A stretch of 64,000 nt of DNA from contig JANJXV010000024.1 in NCBI GenBank assembly GCA_024803745.1, positions 8,278,106 through 8,342,105 of the forward strand, read 5' to 3'. This document shows, piece after piece, positions 13,766 through 25,815 of this stretch. The stretch is from Megascapheus bottae. Taxonomy: Eukaryota > Chordata > Mammalia > Rodentia > Geomyidae. The notes beneath the pieces were generated by a model. It saw only the letters and a program-made list of their open reading frames with translations. It had not been told where the DNA came from and did not search any database. Numbering within the stretch: position 1 is the stretch's first letter; each line of letters starts with the position of its first letter. The translations under genes were made by a program, and so were the position numbers.

Positions 13766-15521
13766 AGACTAAAAGCTAAAAAGGATTGTCTTAAACATTT
13801 TAGAGTATACGAAGATAAAACATTGAAAGTTTTATTTTTAAAAGGGGAAAGGGAGGGTCATCAAAAATAAATGAAACTATACTTCCAACTTTTTATTAGC
13901 TGTACTAGATAGGGGAAGACAGCATTCAAAGTTCTGAAACAGACCAAGGCCAACTCAGGATTCTATTTCAACCTCCATGGAATCAGAAAATGTTTCTCAA
14001 ACTCCACTTCACAAAGATACATGTGAAAAGATTTGAATGAGTGGCAGAATAGAAAATTATGGAGAAAGAATGACAACTCTCAATATCAGTTCAAACGCTG
14101 GTTCAGATTAGAGCAAGGCAGAAGGTAGCAGCAGGAAGGATTTTTTTTAGGGAAAGGGGAACCAGGAAAGGTGAAAAAATAGAGAGATTACTGATACTTC
14201 TCCATCTCAAACACATAGCATCCCCTAACTTTAAACATCCATGTTTCTCAGCTCCTCAAGTCTGTTTTAGTGAGACACCAGTACAGAATCAGAGGGAGGG
14301 AACAGGTATTTGACACTGTCATACAGGATCTGAGAGTGGCTTCTTCACTGCTGTAACATTATCAATAAATATCTCTTCTATGGTGGCAGTTTCCATCCAA
14401 TCTGGCCCCTTTTACTCAGACAGCCCTAAGAGCAGAAATAGATTCCCTCCATAGTTAATCTGTGATGGCTTCACTCTGTATGAGTTCTCACAATCTTGTC
14501 CAACTCTGTAATTTGTAAGTTGTCACTTAGGAGTGTCACAACCATCTCCTGTTGAGTCCTAATTGACAAGTCCCTCCTTTAAAAAAACGTAAATAATAAA
14601 CCTTCTTCCTACCCAGAAATGAAATTGATAAGTACCATTATATTATCTGCACATGTTTAAATATAAATACATAATACAGGAGCATACATAAACTATAATA
14701 CACTATGTCTTTCAGTATAGAAATGTTTACACGTAACTGGTCAAAAAGACAAAATATATGTGGACACCTACATGTATAATTGGGTTCAGGGAAGTAAGGA
14801 AATATTTTACTGAGTGTTGTCAACACCATTCTTTATTTTTGACATTTTGAAATAAAGGCTAAATAGTTTTTGTATATACCCGTAGAATCAAGAAGAATGT
14901 GACAACTGAAAATGAAGGCTGACACATGCATCCTGAATTGGGAAAACAAATATCACCAGCATCATTGCTGTTGGTGAGCAATTCTCTAGACAGTCCCCAA
15001 CAAAATAAGGTTCATTTTTCTCTCAATTTATTTGGGACCTCTTTGCATATCTAAACAAAAGGCTGTATATTATAAGCACACAAAAATGCATCCTGAATTT
15101 TGTAAAGTGTTAGTCTCGGCTCAATTACCTTTTTCCTTTGATATAAGGACAATGAGATAATATCAACGATGAAGTAAATACCTTCATGATTGCTTTGCAA
15201 AATTTCCTACCCACTAAATACCAGTAGCAACTCCTGACCACTGAGAAAGCCCAAACCATTTCCATCACTTTTTTTCAGAAAGAGAAGCAAAGTAAAATGA
15301 TCATTCTTAGTGAGAACCATAAACTCATACTTTAAAGAACTTATGACAACAATTAAATGAGATAATGTAGATAAGGAAATAAAATTAAATATAACCAAAA
15401 CATACTATGTGGATGTGTAGCAAAGAGCAAAATGTCTTGATAGAGTACAATTCATTAAATAATTCTCAACTTATAGAATCAAAAGCCTAAAATGTAGACA
15501 TATCTTTTCTATCTAATAGCT
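13766..15521. other. Intronic unique-looking sequence
   Basis: No repeat or exon identified. Base composition is AT-rich and uniform. Confidence 0.35.
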
Positions 15522-15742
15522 ATGGGGCCTGAACTCAGGACCTGGGCACTATCCCTAGGCTCTTTTGCTCAAGGCTAGCACTCTACCACTTTGATCCATA
15601 GTTCCATTTCCAGCTTTTGAGTGGTTAATTGGAGATACAATGATCACAGGGTCTTTTCTGCCTGGCTGACTGTGAACTGTGATCCTCAAATCTTCACCTC
15701 CTGAGTAGCTAGGATTCCAGGCATGAGCCTCTGGCATCTGGC
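15522..15742 (-). mobile_element. Type B SINE, full length
   Basis: Reverse complement: right arm CCTGAACTCAGGACCTGGGC, AAGGCTAGCACTCTACCAC, linker GTTAATTGGAGATACAA, left arm CACCTCCTGAGTAGCTAGG ending GGCATCTGGC. Confidence 0.88.
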
Positions 15743-16458
15743 TATATGTATGTATCTTAATGATAGTTACAGACCTTACAGTAAATAATCAAGCTGTATT
15801 CTTCTCACAGGAAAAGTTCTCCATGCATACAGCATTGGCTGGTTTCAATCTTATGTGTCTCATCCTCAGAATTTCCCTTAAAATTTTTCTCATTACAAAA
15901 TGGTTGCTATGCCTCCAGACACAAATGAAGAGTTGAGAAAAGGTGCAATAACAACAATGTATGTCTCTTGCTTCAGACATCAGAACTAAAGTCACATGGG
16001 CTTTGTAGCTGCAAGAGAAGCTAGAACAAAGAATATCTTATCCAGAGCTGAAACACTGCATCAAGAAAGGAGAAAAACTGACTCTCAAGTAGACAATTAT
16101 CACTGTCAGGAGGAAAAGTAGGGACATATTGTCTATGGCCAAAAGAACAAGAAAACCAAAGAACAAGTATACTACTAACAGCCAATGATAGTTATAGTAT
16201 AACCAAGATTAACTATAAAAAGTACCTAAAACTATGTAAATTCACTCAAATCAACCCATTTAAACTTATCGTTCACACAGAAGCTTGAGATCTATGGTAT
16301 GAGTCCTTTACAGAGATGTCAGAGTCCCTGGCTCCTAACTTAATGCTATGCTATTCTTAGCAAATAGAAGAAGCCATGAACTTATTCAAATGCCCATTCT
16401 AATTCCAGCTACACTGAGACCGATACTCTAGCCAGTAAGAGAAAAAAAAAAAAAAGAG

Positions 16459-16550
16459 AAGTGGTGCTGTGGCTTAACTGGTAGAGGGCTAGCCTTGAGC
16501 TTAAGAGCTCATGGACAGCATGCAGCTCTAGAGTTTAAGGCCTACAACAG
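16459..16550 (+). mobile_element. SINE right arm (ID-like) running into a GA repeat
   Basis: AAGTGGTGCTGTGGCTTAACTG through GAGTTTAAGGCC is an ID-like unit. It is preceded by a poly-A run at 16442-16455 and its 3' end passes directly into the GA tract, which probably grew from the SINE tail. Confidence 0.75.
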
Positions 16551-16584
16551 GAGAGGGAGAGAGGGAGGGAGGGAGGGAGGGAGG

Positions 16585-16643
<59 letters not shown>

Positions 16644-16888
16644 GGAAGAAGGAGAGGGGGAAGAGGAAAAGAGAGAAAGAGAAGGAGGAACAGGGAGGAA
16701 GAGAGAGGGAGAGAGAGGAGGGAGAGGAAGAGAGAGAGGGGAGGGAGAGGGAAAGAAAGAGGAAGGGAGGGAGAGAGAGGAGGGAGGGGGAGAGAGATAA
16801 ATGGAGAAATGGAGAGAAGAAGAGAGAGGGAGAGAAAGGGGGAGAGGAGGAAGAGAGAGAGAGAGAAAGAGAAGAGAGAGGGAGAGAG
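16550..16888. repeat. GA/GGGA-rich low-complexity tract, about 340 bp
   Basis: Nearly pure purine: GGGA units first (16560-16588), then a long (GA)n run (to about 16640), then mixed GGGAGA/GAAGGA. Homopurine:homopyrimidine mirror symmetry makes it a candidate for triplex (H-DNA) formation. Long open frames across it are low-complexity artefacts. Confidence 0.97.
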
Positions 16889-17096
16889 GGCCCAGGAGTT
16901 TGGCCTAGTGGTAGAGTGCTTGCCTCACATGCACAAAGACCTGGGTTCGATTCCTCAGTACCACACACATAGTAAAAAGCCGAAATCTTGGTGCTGAGGC
17001 TCAAGTGGTAGAGCTCTAGCCTTGAGAAAGTCCAAGGACAGTGCTCAGGCCCTGAGCTCAAGCCCAGGACTGGCAAAAAAAAGAAAAAAAAGAAAA
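16889..17096 (+). mobile_element. Type A SINE inserted into the GA tract
   Basis: Complete dimer: TTTGGCCTAGTGGTAGAGTG (A box), CTGGGTTCGATTCCTCAG (B box), second unit GCTCAAGTGGTAGAGCTC, end GCCCAGGACTGGC and an A/G tail. GA-rich sequence resumes at 17103, so the element split a longer GA tract. Confidence 0.95.
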
Positions 17097-18118
17097 ATAA
17101 ACGAGAGGGAGAAAGAGAGAAAGAGGGAGAGGGAGAAATCTCAGAAGTCTATGGCTTATCTTCCAAATTCCATAAGAACAAAATCATGGCACCCCTGAAA
17201 TTTTCATCAAAACTGATGATCTCATGAGATCCCTGTCCTGTTCTCACACACGAGAAGTAACACAGCTGTGTTATTTCCCAAGGCTGTGTTCACGAGTCAC
17301 ATTTCCTATAGACAAAGATGCTTAGTTCCATTTCTAATGAAAGGGGCAGAGATGAGCAGTGACTCCTTCAGTCATACAGTCATCAGACAAACTAAAAGCC
17401 TGCCTACTACTGCCACTGGAAAGTCTGTAAGCAGGAATCCGTAACCATACTGCAAGTAGAAAGAGGGATGGCAAACACTTTTGTAAATGAATGGATTCTC
17501 CCATCCTGCACACTCTACAGGATGTAATGGCTAAAGTATTAAAAGAAAAGAAGAAAAGTGGCATAGACCTCTTTCTTTGACATATAAAATATTTTTCTAG
17601 AATTTAAAACCTTAATAGTTAAGAATGAAAATGAGGACACTTGAAAAAGTAGGACACTACTGCATTCTGTTGTAAATTCTGCAAGACTGATATTTAGCCA
17701 TAGTGCAGTTGTTATTTTAATAAAGCATCTTACATATTGTAGCTATATTAGAATCTCAAAATAGTGCGGTTTCACCCTATTTCTCTTTATACATTTAGTA
17801 ATTTAGTTAAATAATATTGAATAAACCTTTCCTAAAGTCTGTATCACCTTCTAAGTTACTATCCTGTTCAAATTTGAACTATTTCCAAGGCCTAACTTAT
17901 TCTTCCTAGTTCCACTCTTGCCCACTAGATGGCAGAACTTCAACCCCATCCCTCTGATTCATAACCACCCCCCCCCCCCCAAAAAAAAGCCTGGCTCTCA
18001 AGTGGTAGGGGGGAAGGATTTCTAGATCAGACAAAAGGATAATTATACAGTCTTAATCTGATTATCTTTCAATGTCTCACCATCACATTTACATTTGGAA
18101 AGTTTTACCATCCTAAAA
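17097..18118. other. Intronic sequence with a CTCF-like motif
   Basis: GA-rich remainder to about 17140, then AT-rich unique-looking DNA. The notable item is the motif at 17922-17935. A C12 run lies near 17969. Confidence 0.4.
17922..17935 (+). promoter_or_regulatory. CTCF core motif match CCACTAGATGGCAG
   Basis: All 14 positions agree with the commonly quoted CTCF core CCASYAGRKGGCRS. The site is 16 kb inside CADPS2 intron 1 and not in a recognised SINE. The flanking upstream module was not assessed. Occupancy is inference. Confidence 0.5.
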
Positions 18119-18255
18119 CCAAGATGGGGGGGAGGGTAATGGGAACCAAGACATGTGAAAGGGTATCAATGTATGTGAATTAATGCACCTTCTATCTGGC
18201 AAATATCATGTAACCCTTTTATTAATTACAAGAAAAAATATTTTTAAAAAAAAGA
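18119..18255 (+). mobile_element. LINE-1 3' end (short, 5'-truncated)
   Basis: Shares with seven other places in this window the L1 3' UTR signature: GGGAACCAAGACATG, GGTATCAATGTATG, AATTAATGCACCTTC, ATCTGGCAAATAT, then an A-rich tail. Confidence 0.85.
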
Positions 18256-19744
18256 ATTTACAAAAGCTAGCCATAGGAATTCCAGCACAGCCATCACAGA
18301 TCTCTTTGCTATTCTTTATAAGAAGAACATACTCATTCCACCTTGGGACCTGTTGTACTTTGTGTGAATACCATCTTCTGTGCTCTTCCCACCTCCTTCC
18401 CATTTCCAGGTGGCTTCATCTTTCACTAAATTCAAGTCTTGCTCAATAGGTACTTACTCCTCTGTGATGCTTCCCCTGATCATCTTACCTGCAGTAACTG
18501 TCATTTCCTCCCACCACACACAACACCATCCCCTAATGGAAATGTAAATTCTTGCCATGCATTTGTCATTCATTCATCCCATCCTATCAGCTTCCAAAGT
18601 GTCATCTTCCCCACACTTATGCTCTCCAGTGCCCAAGATAATGTAAATACTGTCTCATGATTTGTTGACTAAATTCAAATGTTTTCCCTCTGGATATAAA
18701 TTATTGGGAATCTTTTAAAGAATAGAAATACATTGAAATCTACCCCCAAAAAACACTATCTATATAAGGTGCTTTTCTGACATTATTTCTTATAATCTTC
18801 CATGCATCTTGTTGAGCAACCTAATTTCATCCCATTTTTTAAGGTATATATATTCCAGGATTTGCAGTTCTTTAAAGTTGCTTTTTAACTTTACAATTGA
18901 AATGAAAACAAGTGAATTTATATGTACCCATTAAATGTCAAAGATAACCCCTGGCAGCCTACTTGATGACCTTTCTCTCAATTATATCACACTTGAATCC
19001 TACGTGTGATTAATTTTTAAAACCAAAGTACAACAAATATGCATATAGGCTCATACATTTATATTTATACAGTCTCTGTCCCCCTAAAAAAATCTGTACA
19101 AAGAGCAACCCTGCTGAAACTTGATTGTTGGAAGGCACAGGCCCAAGTGAAAACTCAAGCTGTTCACCAGCTAAAGTAAGAAAGGCTGAATTCTGCATAT
19201 AAAATCCGATGCTTAGGAATGTCAATATGTAAAAAAGTAGATTGTGTGAATCTGAACTTAAAATGGGTTGCTATTTTCACCAAAGTTGTGGATCACCTCC
19301 TTATCACTAAATCTGGCTACCATTTTCAACTCCTGTCTTTCCTGACCTGGCAATAGCACTGGATACTGCTTTCTCTTCTATTAAACAGCCCTGTCCTTAG
19401 GTCCATTACATAGACTTTTCTTTGTGTATATCAAGCTATTCATTTTCTACTTCTTCTGTCATCTTAGTCTTTTCTCTTGCCTTAAATCTTAAAGTTTTTT
19501 AAAGGCTACTCATTAAAATCTTCTCGCTGTGGTCTCTTTTGCTTGGGCTATCTCATCTAAGGTCATGGTTAATTATCACCTGTATGAAAACCCTCAAGTT
19601 TTATTCTTGTGTCCAAATCTTCCCTCAGAACACCAAGCGATCTGTTTTTCCAAAGGACCACTCACTATGAGTATTCAAAAGCTTAGAATAAAAATCTGTT
19701 AAATTGTTTAACCTTACATCACTGTTCTCTTACATACTTAAAAA
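18256..19744. other. Intronic AT-rich sequence; possible MIR trace near 18765-18850
   Basis: TATTTCTTATAATCTTCCATG...CCCATTTTTTAAGG near 18780-18843 has the spacing of a MIR core but is weak. The rest is unassigned. Confidence 0.35.
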
Positions 19745-20262
19745 GATATAAAAAGTAAGGGAAAAATCAAGTTCAAAATCATGTTAAGTGAAGAGAGACA
19801 AGCTTGCTGAGGTGAATCGTGCATGTTTTATATGTGGAAGCTAGATTTGATTGCAATAGGATATGTTAAATTATACAGGGCTCTATGCATTTATTTGCAA
19901 ACAAATTAACTACAGAATACAATTAGAGGAGAAATCCAAAAACATAATCCCTCTAAACATCTAAAACACTATTCATAAAAACAAATTCCAAGAAATGGAA
20001 TCATGTTTTTGTTTTGTTTTGTTTTTTATTTAAGGGGATAAAGGGGGACACAGGAATGAAGGGGGAAAGAAGCAAATGCAGTCACTGTATTCAATATATA
20101 CTATGTAAAAAATCAACTATGTAACTTGTGGGCAGGCATGGAAGTGGTAAAAAGGGAAAATTTTTAAAAGGGTGATATTGTTCAAGAAGCAATTTACACA
20201 TAACCTGGCTTTTGGAATTGTAACCCCTTTGTAGAACTCCTTACTGATAACAATTTAAAAAA
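19745..20262 (+). mobile_element. Old LINE-1-like 3' region
   Basis: Contains ATGTTAAGTGAAGAGAGACA and ATATGTGGAAGCTAG, typical of the post-ORF2 region of older L1s, and ends with GTGATATTGTTCAAGAAGC ... TTGTAACCCC before an A-rich end. Diverged; subfamily unknown. Confidence 0.5.
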
Positions 20263-20266
20263 ATTA

Positions 20267-20480
20267 GAAGCTAGGTGCCAGTGGCTCATGCCTATACTCC
20301 AAGCGACTCAGGCAGCTAAAATCTGAGGACTGAATTTCAAAACCAATGCAGGCAGGAAAGTCCATGAGAAGCTGTTCTCTAAACAAAGAGTAAAAAGAAG
20401 CCAAAAGTGGAGCTGTGGCAAGTGGTAGGGTGCTAGCCTTGACCAAAATGCTCAGGGACAGCACCGTGGCCTGAGTTCAC
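20267..20480 (+). mobile_element. Type B SINE whose tail seeds a compound microsatellite
   Basis: Left arm TGCCAGTGGCTCATGCC, right arm GAGCTGTGGCAAGTGGTAGG and GGACAGCACCGTGGCCTGAG. The 3' end passes straight into CA repeats. Confidence 0.88.
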
Positions 20481-20492
20481 ACATACACACAC

Positions 20493-20538
<46 letters not shown>

Positions 20539-20552
20539 CTCCCCCTCCCCCT

Positions 20553-20621
<69 letters not shown>
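20479..20621. repeat. Compound (CA)n-(CCCCT)n-(CT)n microsatellite
   Basis: About 60 bp of CA/CATA, about 24 bp of C-rich CCCCCT units, then a long uninterrupted CT run to 20621. It starts at the SINE tail, a common birthplace of microsatellites. Confidence 0.97.
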
Positions 20622-20622
<1 letters not shown>

Positions 20623-20635
20623 AAATCAAGGATTT

Positions 20636-20842
20636 GGGGACTAGGAGTGTGGCCTAGTGGTAGAGTGCTTGTCTAGCATGCATAAAGCCTTTGATTCAAT
20701 GCCTTGATATTACATACACAGAAAAAGCTGGAAGTGGTGCTCAAATGGTAGAATGATAGCCTTGAGAAAGCTCAAGGACAGTTCTCAGGCCCTCAGTTCA
20801 AGACCCAGTTTTGGCAAAAAATAAAAAATAAAAATAAATAAA
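20636..20842 (+). mobile_element. Type A SINE
   Basis: GGAGTGTGGCCTAGTGGTAG, CTTTGATTCAATGCCTTG, AAGTGGTGCTCAAATGGTAG and TTCAAGACCCAGTTTTGGC with an A/T-rich tail. The second unit lacks a few bases of its A-box region. Confidence 0.92.
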
Positions 20843-20899
20843 ATAAGAATTTTAGCTACTCAAGTGGCTGAGGTCTAAGAATTTAGATTCAAAAGCTAG

Positions 20900-21142
20900 C
20901 GTGGAGCTGGTCACAGTGGCTCACACCTGTAATCCTAGCTACTCAGGAGGCTGAGATCTGAGGATTGCAGATGAAAGCCAGCCTGGGCACTATAAAACCA
21001 TGAGACTCTTATCTCCAATTAATCACTAGAAAACAGGAAGTGGGGCTGTGGCTCAAGGGTTAGGTTGGTAGCCTTAAGCTGAAAAGCTCAGGGACAGCAC
21101 CCAGGCCCAGAGTTCAAGCCCCATGACTGACCAAATAAAAAT
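20900..21142 (+). mobile_element. Type B SINE, well preserved
   Basis: GTGGCTCACACCTGTAATCC, TAGCTACTCAGGAGGCTGAG, AAAGCCAGCCTGGGCAC, CTTATCTCCAATTAATCAC and GGGACAGCACCCAGGCC. Parts agree closely with the other young-looking copies. A second right-arm end (GGCCCTAAGTTCAAGCC) follows at 21148-21180. Confidence 0.93.
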
Positions 21143-21185
21143 GTACCAGGCCCTAAGTTCAAGCCTCAGTACTGAAACACAGCCA

Positions 21186-22298
21186 TACACATTCATATAC
21201 AATAAATAAATAAACAAACAAACCCTAAGGATTCAAAGCCTCAGTGAGCAAGTATATGGCACTATGATGATCAATTATTATGTTGTTACATACTTTAATC
21301 ATCTACCTTATTTTTCACCATTATTTGGACATTATAAACTTCCTCTCATTTTGAATATACTATTCCAAAATGATGACTTTCATCAGAAATAAATAGAAGT
21401 TTTAGATCTTCAGAGGAACCTATAAATAGAATCTCCTTATGTAAAACATGCAAAAGTAGATATGACCTAGTTGAAAAAGAGATGGGAGAATAAAAATGGG
21501 TTTTCTCACAATCCCCATACTTACTACTGAGCAATCCTTGAGATTAAGGAAATGAGATTTGCACATGTAGGCTACAGTTGTCCTGTTACATTTCAGATTT
21601 TTTTTCAGGATATTCAGCATTTTTAAGCCTTTCTAACTAAAGCAGTATGCATTTTAGCTTTTTAGTGCCAAATTAAGACTCATTTCCTTAAATAAAATTT
21701 GGAACACATTTCCCCAAATTTGAAGTAGTAAGAATACATGGGGTAGAATTTCTTCTTTCCATCTTCCATATGAAACAAATATCAGGCAGATCCAGAAAAT
21801 GTACAAACTTTATTTTTTAAAAGACCAGACAAAACTCTGGCCCAATTACAAAAGGAAATGTCCACTTCCTTGTAAGACATGAAAGAAACTGGAGATGAAG
21901 CCTCCTAAAACACATGTGATTTGCCCCTGGAATCAAAAAGTAAGCACAGTCATGAGTCAGTAAAACAGAAGGTGGTACTGTATGACTCTATCTATCCACA
22001 GCTCCAAGGCAAGAGAGCTGAAATGCCCTGAGCCCAGGTAGCCAATTCTCCCCTGAGAATGTCACTTTTTAAAAAAGAACTTTGTTCAAAATGTACCTGG
22101 ATGTGACTTATATCCATAAGCAGATTACAGTTCTGGAAGCAAAATACATAAAACAAAATCCAAGAGAAATAGAAAACAGTACACAAAATGGAAAGCAATA
22201 AAGTAAAAAAAAAACAATGATGAGTAATAAAATATTTCAGACTTCCTTAATAAAATGAAGATCAGGCAGAATTATTGGTGAGAAATAATTTTGCTTAG
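21186..22298. other. Intronic AT-rich sequence, nothing recognised
   Basis: No transposon, exon or motif could be assigned. Confidence 0.35.
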
Positions 22299-22436
22299 AC
22301 CAGAAATGATGGTGAACAACCTACAATTCCAGCTACTCGGGAGGTGGAGATAGGAGGATCATGCTCTAAACCAGCCAGGCAAAGAAGGAATTGCTATATT
22401 AAAAAAAACAAAAAAACAAAACAAAAACAAAATGGG
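22299..22436 (+). mobile_element. B1/7SL-like SINE monomer, old
   Basis: ACAATTCCAGCTACTCGGG, GGAGATAGGAGGATCATG and an A-rich AAAACAAAAAAAC tail. There is no ID-like right arm, so it may be a B1-type monomer older than the type B fusion. Confidence 0.65.
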
Positions 22437-23109
22437 CTTGGGGGAGAAGGGACTGACTGCCCCTTTGTTCAGACTTCTTATGATGAACAATAATCCAAAC
22501 AGTACAGCTTTCAACTAATAAACAGATGAAAAGGAGATACTTTTATTGTTTATAAGTATAAATTCATACATCTATATGAGTCTATTATCAAACCTTATGA
22601 ATTTAATATGGATACAAATGCAAAATATTTCTATATGTGGGATAATTTAATGCCAAATAATGAACAGTAATGACATTTCTAAGATATTTAACAAGGAAGC
22701 TAGCTACTACTGATAGATAATTCACTGAATCAGAACATCAACTTAAGGAGTACTGTCATCTTAACAATATTATTGATTCTCTTGTGAAATTGTTTTTAAC
22801 GTGTCTTGTTTTCTCAGTGATTATCTCTTAAAATCTTTAGCACATTTAAAAAAGATATTCAACACACTTTTAATCCCAAAGTCAAAACATATACTAATTT
22901 GTGATAGACAATTTAAAGTTCACTATACAGTACAATGCTAAGAATATGTCAGTAAACTTTCATTGCCATAAGACAAGAAACCTAAGGAGAAAATATTTGC
23001 TTGGCCACTCAAAGTTTTAAACTGCTCCTCTGATGTATTATCATGTCAAGTAGGAAATAAGAAGAATAAATGAATGAAATATCATAAAAGGCCTAAAAAA
23101 CACATTGCA

Positions 23110-23345
23110 TGAGCTGGACATCAGTAGCTCACACCTGTAATCCTAGCTACTCTGGAGACTGAGATTGGACAATCGTAGTTTGAAACCAGCCTGGACAGTG
23201 CAGTGTATGAGACTTTTATCTAAAATTAACCATCACAAAACTAGAAGTGTCCCTGTGGCTCAAAGTGATAGAACACTAGCCTTGAGCAAATAAAGCTTAA
23301 GGACAGTGCTCAGACTGTAAGTTCAAGCCCATGACCACAACCAAC
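23110..23345 (+). mobile_element. Type B SINE
   Basis: GTAGCTCACACCTGTAATCC, TTTGAAACCAGCCTGGACAG, GTGGCTCAAAGTGATAGAAC and GTAAGTTCAAGCCCATGACC, tail of AAC/AAT repeats. Confidence 0.9.
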
Positions 23346-23889
23346 AACAACAACAATAAATAAATTTCACAAAACAGTGCACTGCCAAATGCTAATACAT
23401 AGCTTTATACATTTTCATATTCTCATCACACAGCACAATAAAGTAAGCAAGCACCTGAACCAAAGAGTCAGGAGAAAGAACTACTCCCTTAATCCACCAG
23501 TGTGGGCTCAGCCCCCTTAAAAGTTAAAAAAAGATAGAGAAACAAAGGCATACACCACTGATTGTTGCTTTATGAGAGCACATACAGTTAACAGCCAAAT
23601 TTGTGAAAACTAGAGATGTCAAAAGAAATTAGTAAATATTTCTCAAAAGGGAGAATTCTGATTTAAAAACATTTAGAGTCAACATAAAAGACAGTAAGAA
23701 AGTAAGTGAAAATGCACGCAACCTTCTAATATTACACTGCAAAATCTAGAAGTAATCCATTTTTTGGAATGATGCAATTATCCTATTTGAATGTAGAATA
23801 TTGAACATTTCTCAAAGGCTAAAAAATATTCTAAGATAGGCTTCAAATGTCTATAATTTGATTGGCGAATGTGTTCAAAAATCCAAGTA
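23346..23889. other. Intronic AT-rich sequence, nothing recognised
   Basis: No assignable element. Confidence 0.35.
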
Positions 23890-24212
23890 TCCACTCAGAA
23901 CATGCCTCAAACTTGTAATTCTGGTTACTTGGAAGGCAGTGACTGGGAGGGTCTCAGATAAAAGCCAGCCTGGGCAAAAAGTGTGTAAGATTGCACCTTG
24001 ACAGATAAAAAGCTGGGCACCATAATATTATTATCTCAGCTGTCCAACAAGCATAAATAATAGCTTGAGGTCCTCAAGTGAGACCATATAGGGAAAATAA
24101 CTAAAGCACAAAAAGGTTAGAAGCATGGCTCAAGTGGTAGAGAGGTTGAACACCTACATGGCAAGTATAAAGTCATGAGTTGAAATCCAAGTAGCACCAA
24201 TCCCTTCTCTCC
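23890..24212 (+). mobile_element. Older composite SINE (B1-like + ID-like)
   Basis: AAACTTGTAATTCTGGTTAC and AAAGCCAGCCTGGGCAAAA mark the left part. A longer middle precedes an ID-like end with ATGGCTCAAGTGGTAGAG and GTCATGAGTTGAAATCC. The middle differs from type B, so this is a distinct older family or two adjacent insertions. Confidence 0.6.
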
Positions 24213-25815
24213 CCCCCCAAAAAAAGAATTCTGTGAGACCTCACACTTTTGTAAAAGAAACTTCAATAAATATGAAATATTAGTAAATTAATCATCTCTA
24301 CTAATCAGAAAAAAGCAAATTTTGTTAGCATTCAACAACAGTCCCTGTCTTAATAAAAATAAGATGATAATTATTAAACAAGAAAATCTCTCCTACAATC
24401 CTTTCCAGTAACCACTGGTGAGTATCTAAAGCATTCTCCAGTAAAGGTAAAGCCAAGAGACAAGCATGCTGGTAACTAGTAACAGTGCTGTATCACATAA
24501 CACAGAGGAAGGATGACTACTGGATAGGAACAGAATCTATCCATATCAGTACAAAATTCAGCCATGTATGTAGAAAATCTAAAAGGATCAATACTCAGTA
24601 AACTATATACAATCAATATGTATCATCAATATGATCCATTATAAAAAATTAAAGCTAGCTAACAGATCCATAGTTGGACAGATTACAGGAAAAGACTGGA
24701 TGCAAAAAGAACAGTAAAATACAAAAGTTTCAAAATAAAGCATCTGAAAGATGAAAACAGTCAAAAATCAATTTCAAAATCATAAGCATCCAAACTCAAC
24801 ATAGAGATATACTGTGCTTCTAAAGGACTGAATGTAGTATTAGTATCAGTTTTCCAAACAGGCTTAATTAAATTGAAAATTAAAATTATATGATAGCATT
24901 TAAAGTGGAGCACATGTATGTATTAAGTACTGCATTAAGTGGAGAGGGTCACATCATATATTTGATCTAATCACAAAAATAATTTTATTTGATCAGTTGC
25001 CCCACTTAACACATGAAGCAGCCAGAATCCAGCAAATATACTATTCCAGATAAGAATTTCTCCATGAGAAATTATTGTTAATTAACATAATAAAATATGT
25101 ATTATCATCAATCAAAATTATACAGTGTTGTCAACAGGGAAAAAAACTAGGTTAATCTATTAAAATATATAACCCAGAAATGGATGTAAAAAGAAAGATA
25201 CATACACACAAATTACTATAAATTATTCTAACATTTCTTAAGGGGACTGGGAGGAAAGACTGTTTTCCTCAAATTGAATTAATAGTTTAGTCATAGTTTG
25301 CAATTGGGAGCTTCCTTCTTTTAAAAAAAATTACTGAGTTTCTAGTTTGTGCCTAGAAACATTTTCACATAACTTTGTAAACTTAATGGTTTGAATATTT
25401 TTTATTTTATAACCCTCCGGATGGCAATGAATTTTTACAGTGGAAATGTTACTGGAGCGAAGGGCCTAAATGATTTAAAGGCAATCTTTACCAATGTAAT
25501 AGCTGAAATGACATGTCCAAAGAACACTGGGAAATGGAATTCACATGGTAGGAGCACAGTAAATAGTTGAATTATAGAACGTAACAGTAAATGTGGCTAA
25601 TCCAGCCTTACAACTTCAGTAATGGAAGTAAGACATAACAAAAGGACAGGCTACAGCTATTGCTTAGCTATTTGTGGGGAAAGGAGCTTCAACTCCTGAC
25701 ATGAAGCTTTCATTCCAGGTGGTTAATTTTGGGGATCATAAATGAGGAACAAGTTATTGAACTTGAAACATATCTAGAAACAAAATGAAATACAAAGAGT
25801 AAGGAACAATCTCTG
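24213..25815. other. Intronic AT-rich sequence
   Basis: A weak MIR-like trace may lie at 24920-25030 (TTAAGTACTGCATTAAGT, GATCTAATCACAA, CCCCACTTAACACATGAAG). Otherwise unassigned. Confidence 0.35.

Noticed and set aside
16905..16955. tRNA gene (A box and B box present)
   Set aside because: The boxes belong to the type A SINE's ID-like unit, repeated many times in the window, and no intact cloverleaf was seen.
16495..17076. Arg/Glu/Gly-rich and Ser/Leu-rich open frames
   Set aside because: Direct translation of the GA/TC repeat and the neighbouring SINE.
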